From contig CAZOGW010000103.1 of assembly GCA_964579415.1 (NCBI GenBank), forward strand, positions 1-10,845: a DNA stretch of 10,845 nucleotides. Reading direction: 5' to 3'. Both the position numbers and the translations under genes were made by a program. This DNA is from CAZOGW01 sp964579415. Lineage in GTDB: Bacteria > Actinomycetota > Acidimicrobiia > Spongiisociales > UBA5794. A model generated the notes under the pieces. The model was not told the origin of the DNA. It did no database searches and saw only the letters and a program-made list of their open reading frames with translations. Numbering within the stretch: position 1 is the stretch's first letter; each line of letters starts with the position of its first letter. Positions 1 through 6,384 of this stretch are shown here, piece after piece.

Positions 1-149
1 CTTCATCCTCCCCCGCCGCTTCGGCCGACGGGTTTCATCCTCCCCCGCCGCTTCGGTGGGGGAGGTGTCCGATCGGCCGGCCTGGCGCAGTGAGACCTGA
101 TCGCGTGGCACAGTCTCGTCGTGGCCGATCGGACGGAGGGGGTCTTCGC
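1..149. repeat. Diverged, left-truncated copy of the intergenic hairpin repeat
   Basis: This is a third copy, in direct orientation, of the repeat found at 10095-10408 and 10486-10793. It holds the duplicated arm CATCCTCCCCCGCCGCTTCGG at 4-24 and 36-56 (32-bp period, the same as in the right-hand copies). A 12-bp-stem hairpin lies at 39-65 (arm CCTCCCCC against GGGGGAGG, CTT loop). A 12-bp inverted repeat pairs 67-78 with 123-134, and a GGAGGGGGTCTTCG tail ends near 149. After that it loses similarity and runs into the 3' flank of the phosphoribosyltransferase gene. The downstream stem-loops of the full element are absent. I see no gene in 1-206. The element may continue left of the window. 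Confidence 0.85.
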
Positions 150-206
150 CTCAGTGGTCGCCGGTGCCGTCGCCGACGTCGACCCGAGTCACGGCCTCCG
201 CCGCTG

Positions 207-839
207 CTACCGCGCCAGGGCGGCGAGGACCTCGGCGTCGGTGGTCTGGCGGAAGTCGGCGTAGAACTCGCCGATGGCGTGGAAGCGGGCCGGGGTGGCG
301 ACGGCGACGAACTCGTCGGCGGACTTGCCCAGGCCGTCGCGCCAGCCGGCGGGCGCCACCGGTATGGCGACCACCACCCGGATCGCACCGTGGGCACGGG
401 CAACACGGCAGGCGGCCAGCGCCGTCGATCCGGTGGCGATGCCGTCGTCGACGATGACCACCGTCTTTCCGGCGAGCGGTAGCGGCGGGTGCGCCACCCG
501 GTAGGCGGCGGAGCGACGCTCCAACTCGGCCCGCTCCCGGCGCTCGACGGCCATCAGCTCCGACTCCCCGACCCCGGAGAGGCGCATGATCCGGTTGTTG
601 AGGACCCGCACCCCGCCCTCGCCGATGGCTCCCATCGCCAGTTCCGGTTGCTGCGGCACGCCCAGCTTGCGCACCAGGATCACGTCGAGAGGGGCGTCGA
701 GGACGGCCGCCACCTCGGCGGCCACCACGACCCCGCCACGGGGCAACCCGAGCACGACGACGTCCCCGCCTCGCAGGTGGCCGAGTCGCTCGCCGAGCTG
801 CCGCCCCGCGTCGCCCCTATCAGAGAATTGCACGCCCAT
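207..839 (-). CDS. Predicted phosphoribosyltransferase (COG1926-like)
   Basis: A 210-residue cytosolic protein of the type I phosphoribosyltransferase fold. Residues 127-141 carry the PRPP-binding loop VVIVDDGIATGSTAL, with the two acidic residues D131 and D132 and the TGST phosphate loop. The N-terminal half has LGLPRGGVVVAAEVA (30-44) and LVRKLGVPQQPELAMGAI (55-72), the conserved blocks of COG1926 predicted phosphoribosyltransferases; members of this group are often annotated only by fold. The acceptor base is unknown, and a link to purine salvage should not be assumed. The start at 839 is chosen because AGGAGAGG lies directly upstream on the minus strand (841-848) and the PRTase homology begins here; the open frame to 1400 would overlap the divergent hydrolase. 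A TANNNT box (TACGCT, 857-862) could serve as the -10. The gene is divergent from the transport operon, so it may be co-regulated with it or simply be a neighbour. Confidence 0.88.
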   Translation of the reverse strand: MGVQFSDRGDAGRQLGERLGHLRGGDVVVLGLPRGGVVVAAEVAAVLDAPLDVILVRKLGVPQQPELAMGAIGEGGVRVLNNRIMRLSGVGESELMAVERRERAELERRSAAYRVAHPPLPLAGKTVVIVDDGIATGSTALAACRVARAHGAIRVVVAIPVAPAGWRDGLGKSADEFVAVATPARFHAIGEFYADFRQTTDAEVLAALAR

Positions 840-840
840 T

Positions 841-862
841 CCTCTCCTAGTCGTGAAGCGTA
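841..862 (-). promoter_or_regulatory. RBS and candidate -10 box of the phosphoribosyltransferase gene
   Basis: On the minus strand AGGAGAGG (841-848) precedes the ATG at 837-839 and fixes the start. TACGCT (857-862) fits the actinobacterial TANNNT -10 and would give a leader of about 10-12 nt. No good -35 is visible 17-18 bp upstream, so the promoter half of this call is tentative. Confidence 0.45.
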
Positions 863-948
863 CCCGCCCGCAGGGTCGCCAGGCCGTGAATGTTTTACCT
901 GCGCCCGACCGACCCAGGTGTGTACTCTCACTCTCTATGTGGGGTGTG

Positions 949-976
949 TTGACAGTCAGGGTGAACAGGGTTCGGT
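949..976 (+). promoter_or_regulatory. Weak candidate promoter for the transport/hydrolase operon
   Basis: A perfect TTGACA (949-954) is followed after 16 bp by TTCGGT (971-976), a poor -10 that lacks the A of TANNNT. The ATG of the first hydrolase begins 8 bases after the box ends, and no Shine-Dalgarno stands before it, so a leaderless message is possible. Another TANNNT, TACTCT at 923-928, has no matching -35. No operator palindrome or riboswitch-like fold stands out in the 144-bp divergent spacer. Confidence 0.3.
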
Positions 977-983
977 ACGCGGG

Positions 984-2291
984 ATGACCCGTCCGACGCT
1001 GTTGCGGGGGGGGAGCGTTCTTTCGCTCGACCCCAGGGTCGGGAACCTGGCCCGGGGGGACGTGCTCGTCGAGGACGGGCGCATCGCCGAGATCGGTGCC
1101 GGTTTGCGTCGCCGCGATGCCGAGGTGATCGACGCCACCGACTGCATCGTCATGCCCGGGTTCGTCGACACCCACCGCCACGCCTGGCGTTCGCTGTTCC
1201 GCAACCTCGGTGAGGCCGGCGCCACCGGAGCCGGGCACATCTCGGGATCGGTGTACGGCCCGCACTACGGGCCCGATGACGTGTACGCGGCGACGCTGAT
1301 CGGGCTGCTGGGCGCTCTGGAGGCGGGCGTCACCACCGTGGTCGACTGGTCGGACATCCAGGTCGCGCCCACCCACCTCGAGGCCGCCGCCCAGGCCCAC
1401 CGCGACGCCGGGATACGTACCGTGCTGGCATCAGCCGCCCCCCGCTGGGGCGGGAACGCCCCCGCCGCCATCGCCACCGCCGCCGTCGGGCCGCTGACGA
1501 CACTCGCCTTCGGTGCCCCCACCCCGGACCGCTCCGCCCCCGGCGCAGCTTCCTCCGCGTGGGCCGCCGCCCGCCAGGCCGGGCAGAGGATCCACGTCCA
1601 CGCCGGAAGCGACCCGGCCGAGCGCGGCCTGGTCTCCTCCCTCGCCGCCGCCGGCCTGCTCGGCGAGGATGTCACCCTGGTGCACTGCACCCACCTCGAC
1701 GACGCCGACCTCGACGCCGTCGCCGCGGCCGGGGTGGCCGTGTCCCTCACCCCCTCGAGCGATATGGCCGGCGGCATGGGCGCCCCCCCGCTGCAGAGGC
1801 TCATCGACCGCGACATCCGCCCCGGCCTGGGGGTGGACAACGAGCGGGTCGCCCCCGGCGACGTGTTCGCCCAGATGCGAGCCGTCATCTCCCTGCAGCA
1901 CGCCACCTACTTCGACCTCAAGTTGGCGGGGAAGGCCGGACTGCCCAACCTGCTCACCACCCGTGAGGTGCTCCGCTACGCCACCGTCGACGGGGCCCGC
2001 GTCGCCGGGCTCGGCGACGTCACCGGATCCCTCACCCCGGGCAAACAGGCCGACGTCGTGGTGTTGCGGGCCGACCGCCCCAACATCTGGCCCATCAACG
2101 ACCCCATCGGCGCCGTAGTGTGGGGCATGGACACCTCCAACGTCGACACCGTGCTGGTCGCCGGCAACGTGGTGCTCGGCGAAGGCGCCATCGTCGCCGA
2201 CGTGGGCCGTGCCCGCGGCTTGGCCGTGGCCGCCCAGGCCCGGGTCGCCGCCGCCGCCGGGCTGGTCACCACCACCGGGGGGAATCCGTGA
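984..2291 (+). CDS. Stand-alone ATZ/TRZ-type amidohydrolase (COG0402-like)
   Basis: A 435-residue, probably cytosolic, metal-dependent hydrolase of the amidohydrolase superfamily, in the branch that includes cytosine and guanine deaminases and triazine hydrolases. The N-terminal beta-sandwich strand region (LLRGGSVLSLDPRVG, from residue 6) leads to the barrel. Likely metal ligands are H64 and H66 (DTHRH), H206 (HVHAGSD), H234 (VHCTHLDD) and D285 (GLGVDNE). The C-terminal GSLTPGKQADVVVLR block is typical of the family. The usual catalytic Glu three residues after the third His (HAGE in adenosine deaminase) is Ser here (H206-A-G-S209), so the chemistry may differ from classic deamination. The start is the first ATG that fits the family N-terminus; no strong ribosome site precedes it. 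The frame is open back to 489, but that part is antisense to the phosphoribosyltransferase. The stop overlaps the next gene's GTG. It is a paralogue of the C-terminal domain of the 6381-8834 protein. Confidence 0.92.
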   Translation: MTRPTLLRGGSVLSLDPRVGNLARGDVLVEDGRIAEIGAGLRRRDAEVIDATDCIVMPGFVDTHRHAWRSLFRNLGEAGATGAGHISGSVYGPHYGPDDVYAATLIGLLGALEAGVTTVVDWSDIQVAPTHLEAAAQAHRDAGIRTVLASAAPRWGGNAPAAIATAAVGPLTTLAFGAPTPDRSAPGAASSAWAAARQAGQRIHVHAGSDPAERGLVSSLAAAGLLGEDVTLVHCTHLDDADLDAVAAAGVAVSLTPSSDMAGGMGAPPLQRLIDRDIRPGLGVDNERVAPGDVFAQMRAVISLQHATYFDLKLAGKAGLPNLLTTREVLRYATVDGARVAGLGDVTGSLTPGKQADVVVLRADRPNIWPINDPIGAVVWGMDTSNVDTVLVAGNVVLGEGAIVADVGRARGLAVAAQARVAAAAGLVTTTGGNP

Positions 2292-3358
2292 CCGCCTCCA
2301 CCCCGCGAGCCACACCCACCGCGCCCAAGGCGACATCGTCGGCGGTCACCCGCTTCGTGGTGGCCTCCCGCTACATGCCGGTGTACCTGGCGCTGGTACT
2401 GCTGGTGATCGTGGCCGCCATCTGGGCGCCGTCGGCGCTGGGCGGCGTCGCCCTCAGCGCCATCGCCCCCTACGGTGCCCTGCTCGGCATCACCGCCCTG
2501 GGTCAGATGCTGGTGATCATGACCGGCGGCATCGACCTCTCCATTCCCGGTACGTTCACGCTGGCTGCCGTCGTCATGGTGGGAGTCGGCGACATGTCGG
2601 ACGACCGCATCGCCCTCGCCCTGGTCACCGCCCTCGGTTGTGCAATCGTCATCGGCCTGGTCAACGGGCTGCTCATCGGGGGCCTCAAGCTCAACCCGCT
2701 GATCGTGACCCTGGCGGTGGGCCAGCTCGTCATCGGTGTGGTCAACCGTTACGGCCGCACTTTCCCGGTGCAGCGGCCTGTCCCCGAGGGTCTCTCCGCT
2801 TGGGCCGGCAACCGCATCCTCGGGATCAGCCCGGTGTTCTGGATCGGCCTCGCCCTCACCTTCCTACTCATCCTCGGCTTCCGCTACACCACGGTGGGCC
2901 GCCGCTTCCAGGTGGTCGGCGCCAACCCGGTCGCCTCCCACGTGATCGGCCTCCGGGTCAACCTGAACCAGATCTCCGCCTACGTGGTGGCTGCCGTCTT
3001 CTACGCCGCCGCCGGGATCGCCCTCGCCGGCCTGCTGCGGACACCCGGGGTCTCGGTGGGCAACGAGTACCTGCTCAGCCCCATCGCCGCCGTCGTCATC
3101 GGCGGTGCCTCATTGGCCGGCGGTCTCGCCAGCCCGCTCTCCACCTTCGCCGCCGCCTTCTTCCTCACCGGCCTCAACCAGATGATGCTGGTGATGGGCC
3201 TGCCCACCGCGCTCCGGTTTGTCGTCTTCGGGCTGGTGATCATCGGGGGCATGCTGGTTTCGGGTGACCGCATCATCAAGGGCGTGGAGCGGATCCTCCG
3301 CGAGCGGAGACGACCACCGCTACCCGCCGGCAACACGCCTGGCAACGCCGAGCCGTGA
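2288..3358 (+). CDS. RbsC/AraH-type ABC permease
   Basis: A 356-residue inner-membrane permease of the BPD_transp_2 family (COG1172: ribose, galactose, xylose and AI-2 type importers). I count about nine or ten hydrophobic segments between residues 30 and 325. Two family signatures are clear: GGIDLSIPG at 80-88 and GGASLAGG at 272-279. The N-terminus has a Ser/Thr/Ala-rich cytosolic lead of about 28 residues, and the C-terminus is a basic, Pro-rich tail. The GTG start at 2288 overlaps the previous stop by four bases (GTGA) and has a G-rich ribosome site just upstream (2278-2284), which supports translational coupling. It should pair with the permease half of the 6381-8834 fusion to form a heteromeric channel powered by the ATPase at 4789-6384. 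The transported solute cannot be told from the permease. Confidence 0.94.
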   Translation: MTASTPRATPTAPKATSSAVTRFVVASRYMPVYLALVLLVIVAAIWAPSALGGVALSAIAPYGALLGITALGQMLVIMTGGIDLSIPGTFTLAAVVMVGVGDMSDDRIALALVTALGCAIVIGLVNGLLIGGLKLNPLIVTLAVGQLVIGVVNRYGRTFPVQRPVPEGLSAWAGNRILGISPVFWIGLALTFLLILGFRYTTVGRRFQVVGANPVASHVIGLRVNLNQISAYVVAAVFYAAAGIALAGLLRTPGVSVGNEYLLSPIAAVVIGGASLAGGLASPLSTFAAAFFLTGLNQMMLVMGLPTALRFVVFGLVIIGGMLVSGDRIIKGVERILRERRRPPLPAGNTPGNAEP

Positions 3359-3425
3359 GCCGAAGAAGGAGAGGAACATCGACGTGCCGACGACATCACA
3401 ACCAGACAGGAGAACGGGGAGGACA

Positions 3426-4778
3426 ATGAGACGATCCATCATGATGTGCCTGGTCGTCGCCTTCGCGCTGCTCGCAGCAGCATGCGGCGGGGACGGCGAG
3501 GCGGACGGGACCACTGCCGCTCCAGGAGCGGACACCACCGCAGCGCCCGTCGAGACCACCGCCGCTCCCGGCGATGACGGAGCACTCGCCGAGTACGGCG
3601 AGAGCACCGACGCCGACCCGGCGCTGGTCGCCAAGGCGCTGGGACCGGTGGAGCCGTCGGACGAGGCGAGCTGGAACCTGGTCCTGGCATCGATCGCCCG
3701 GGCCGAGCAGGACCTCGACGAGGCCACGATCACCAAAGCCCTCGAGTGCTGGAGCTCCCAGGAATGCGACACCGGCACCGGCGGCGAGTTGACCCTCGGC
3801 TACGCCGACGGCGGCGGCAACGACGTCAACGTGTGGCGGTCGGTGAGCCACATGGAGGCGGTCCTGCAGGCGCTCACCTACCCGGAGATCGGCAAGATCA
3901 TCTCCACCGCGGCCAACTTCGACCCGGACCCGGCGGTCGCCGCCAACGACATCCGGTTCCTCATCAACAGCGACGTTGACTTCATCGTCGGCTACCCCGA
4001 CCAAGGCGTGGCCATCGCCGACGCCATCCTCGAGGCCGAGGCGGCAGGGATCCCCTACATCTCGTTCTCGGCGGGCTGGGTGGGTCTCCCCGACCAGGAC
4101 GGCGCCCTCATCCCCGGCGAGGACTACCTGACGGTCATCGGCGAGGACCTGTGCGCCCTGGGCACCAGCTTCGCCGAGATCCTCAACACGGGCATCGGCA
4201 CCGGTAAGGCGGCTCTGCTGGGCGGCACGCCCAACAACGCCCTGTCGCTGGGCTGGCAGCGGTGCACCGTCGAGGAACTCTCGGACGAGGTAACCCTGGT
4301 GAACCCGCCGGCCAACTCCGACACCACCACCGGCGACACGAACTGGTACAACCCCATCATCCCCGACATCTTCCGTGGCCTGCTCACCGCCGATCCCGAC
4401 ATCGCCGGCTACGCCTACGAGTACGCCGACGGTGTCTACACCGGCTTGCAGGCCTACGAGGAGTTGGGGATCCCGGTGGCGAACCTGACGCTGGCGCTGC
4501 GCACCGACGAACAGAGCCTGTTCTGCGACTGGGTGGAGCGCAACGAGCCGACGTACAAGATCTTCTACTCGGCCGGCGGCAACTTCCAGTCGCGGATCGG
4601 CGTCACCGTGGGCGTGTTGAACTCCAAAGACGCAGTCATCCCGCCAGTGCTCTTCGTACCGCACGTGATGCGTGAGGTGACCGCGGCCGACTGCGACCCC
4701 AACCGGGCCAACCCGGTGGTGTCGGGCACGTCGCTGGTGCCGGGCGAGGTCCTGGGCCAGATGTTCTCGACAGGCTGA
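3426..4778 (+). CDS. Solute-binding lipoprotein of the ABC importer (RbsB-like, Peripla_BP_4)
   Basis: A 450-residue secreted lipoprotein that should capture the solute outside the membrane and deliver it to the permeases. A basic n-region and hydrophobic stretch (residues 1-19) end in LLAAACGG with the lipidated C20. A low-complexity linker follows with three TTAAP units (29-33, 37-41, 44-48). Residues 57-117 form a predicted helical segment with a CWSSQEC pair (C108, C114) that may be a disulfide. The type 1 periplasmic-binding fold starts near 119 (ELTLGYADGGGNDVNVWRSV) and runs to the end. It is about 150 residues longer than classical RbsB. The ATG at 3426 has GGGGAGGA at 3416-3423 in good position. 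An in-frame GTG at 3384 also has a purine-rich site (GAAGGAGAGG, 3365-3374) and would add 14 residues; the ATG gives the more usual signal peptide. It lies 67 bp after the permease and 10 bp before the ATPase. Confidence 0.93.
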   Translation: MRRSIMMCLVVAFALLAAACGGDGEADGTTAAPGADTTAAPVETTAAPGDDGALAEYGESTDADPALVAKALGPVEPSDEASWNLVLASIARAEQDLDEATITKALECWSSQECDTGTGGELTLGYADGGGNDVNVWRSVSHMEAVLQALTYPEIGKIISTAANFDPDPAVAANDIRFLINSDVDFIVGYPDQGVAIADAILEAEAAGIPYISFSAGWVGLPDQDGALIPGEDYLTVIGEDLCALGTSFAEILNTGIGTGKAALLGGTPNNALSLGWQRCTVEELSDEVTLVNPPANSDTTTGDTNWYNPIIPDIFRGLLTADPDIAGYAYEYADGVYTGLQAYEELGIPVANLTLALRTDEQSLFCDWVERNEPTYKIFYSAGGNFQSRIGVTVGVLNSKDAVIPPVLFVPHVMREVTAADCDPNRANPVVSGTSLVPGEVLGQMFSTG

Positions 4779-4788
4779 TCGGAAGCAG

Positions 4789-6384
4789 ATGAACCAGGGC
4801 GGTCTCCGAGGAGAATCGGCTCCCGAGCTGGTCCTCGAACTGGCGGGCGTGTCCCGCCAGTTCGGGGCCGTCCGGGCGCTGAGCGACGTCAGCTTCGATT
4901 GCCGCGCCGGCGAGGTCCACGCCCTCGTCGGCGAGAACGGCTCGGGCAAGTCGACTCTCCTCGGGATCGCCTCCGGCTTCGTCGAACCCGACCGCGGCAC
5001 CGTCCTCATCGGGGGTAGGCCGCTGCGCACCGACTCACCGGCGCTGGCACGGAAGCTGGGATTGGCGATGGCCTACCAGGACACGTCGCTGGTCCAGCCC
5101 GAGCCGGTGAAGAACAACCTATTCCTGGCGGCGCCACCCGACCAGCGCCCGCCGTACTGGAAGCGCAAGAAGTGGGCGCGTGGCCTGCTCAGCGACTTCG
5201 ACCTCGACCTGGAGCTGTTTCCCGACGCCCCTGCCGGGGCACTGTCGATGGCGGACCGGCAACTCTTCGAGGTAGCCAAAGCCCTGGTCACCGATCCCCG
5301 GGTGCTGCTGCTCGACGAGCCGACCACGGCTCTGGGGCCTGACGAGGTGGAAGCGCTGCACCGCACCATCGCCGCCTGCCGGCGGCGCGGCGTCGGGGTG
5401 GTCTATGTGAGCCACCGGCTCCCCGAGATCCTCGAGATCGCCGACCGCATCACCGTGCTGCGCGATGGCCGCAGCCAGGGAACCTTCGACGCCGGCGCCA
5501 CCTCCGAGGCGCAACTGGTGGAGCTCATCGTCGGCCGGCCCTTCGAGCTGGCCTTCCCCCGGGCCCACCCCGTCACCACCGAGAAACGTGACGTCCTGGT
5601 GGTGGACGGCCTGCAGGGCCAGGCTTTCGGACCGGTCAGCTTCACGCTGGAGAGCGGCGAGATCGTCGGCATCGCCGGCGCCGAGGGCAACGGCCAAACG
5701 CAGCTCTTCGACTGCCTCGCCGGCCGGGTCCCCCCCAAGGCGGGTCGGGTGACCTGCGACGGCAGGGACCTCTCCCTGGTCTCCACCACCGAGGCGGTCC
5801 GGGCCGGGCTGATGCTGCTCCCCGGCGACCGCAAGCGGGAGGCGCTCATGCCCGTACTCGGCGTCAGGGTGAACGCCACCGTCCAGTCGCTGCGCCGGTT
5901 CAGCATGCTGGCGTTCTTGCGCCGCGGCGCCGAGCGCAAGGCGGTGAGCAGCCTCATCGACGAGCTGGAGATCCGCACCCCGTCGCTGGAGCAGCCGGTC
6001 GAGTTCCTCTCCGGGGGCAACCAGCAGAAGGTGGTGGTGTCGCGCTCGTTCCTGCGCGAGCCGTCGGTCATCATTGCCTACGAGCCCACCCAGGGCGTCG
6101 ACGTCGGTTCCCGCTTCGACATCTACCAGGCGCTGCGAACCCGCACCGACCGCGGTGCCGCCCTCCTCGTCAAGTCCTCGGACCCGCTGGAGCTGTCCGG
6201 CCTGTGCGACCGGGTGCTGGTCATGTCCCGGGGCACCATCGTCGAGGAGATCCCCGGCGACGAGCTCGACGAGGAGCGCATCACCGAGGCCATCGTCCGC
6301 GGGCCTGGCCTGTCCCGATCGGGCCGGTCGCCGTACGGGGTCGCCATGCCCAAGGCGTCGAGTTCCACGGAGACGGCGCCGTGA
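4789..6384 (+). CDS. RbsA/MglA-type tandem ABC ATPase
   Basis: A 531-residue protein with two nucleotide-binding domains that energises the importer at the cytosolic membrane face. The first domain is complete: Walker A GENGSGKST (48-56), signature LSMADRQ (152-158), Walker B VLLLDEPTTAL (172-182) and H-loop H209. The second domain is degenerate. Its Walker A is GAEGNGQT (297-304), with Gln303 in place of Lys. Its signature LSGGNQQK (407-414) is intact. Its Walker B reads VIIAYEPTQG (427-436), with Tyr431 where most relatives have Asp, and the H-loop position is not His (LLVKSSDP). A weak second site is normal for RbsA-type ATPases, but the Tyr is notable. The start follows the lipoprotein stop by 10 bp with a modest GGAAG. 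The stop overlaps the GTG of the fusion gene (GTGA, 6381-6384). Confidence 0.95.
   Translation: MNQGGLRGESAPELVLELAGVSRQFGAVRALSDVSFDCRAGEVHALVGENGSGKSTLLGIASGFVEPDRGTVLIGGRPLRTDSPALARKLGLAMAYQDTSLVQPEPVKNNLFLAAPPDQRPPYWKRKKWARGLLSDFDLDLELFPDAPAGALSMADRQLFEVAKALVTDPRVLLLDEPTTALGPDEVEALHRTIAACRRRGVGVVYVSHRLPEILEIADRITVLRDGRSQGTFDAGATSEAQLVELIVGRPFELAFPRAHPVTTEKRDVLVVDGLQGQAFGPVSFTLESGEIVGIAGAEGNGQTQLFDCLAGRVPPKAGRVTCDGRDLSLVSTTEAVRAGLMLLPGDRKREALMPVLGVRVNATVQSLRRFSMLAFLRRGAERKAVSSLIDELEIRTPSLEQPVEFLSGGNQQKVVVSRSFLREPSVIIAYEPTQGVDVGSRFDIYQALRTRTDRGAALLVKSSDPLELSGLCDRVLVMSRGTIVEEIPGDELDEERITEAIVRGPGLSRSGRSPYGVAMPKASSSTETAP

Noticed and set aside
1..60. CRISPR-like array from the 32-bp-spaced arms
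   Set aside because: Only two units per element, with a spacer far too short for a CRISPR spacer, and no cas gene in the window.
923..928. TACTCT as the main operon -10
   Set aside because: No -35 at suitable spacing, and it would leave a leader of about 55 nt without a ribosome site.
489..983. Upstream extension of the first hydrolase frame
   Set aside because: It runs antisense through the phosphoribosyltransferase gene and lacks family similarity; the hydrolase N-terminus begins at 984.
840..1400. Upstream extension of the phosphoribosyltransferase frame
   Set aside because: It overlaps the divergent hydrolase; a strong ribosome site sits directly before the ATG at 839.
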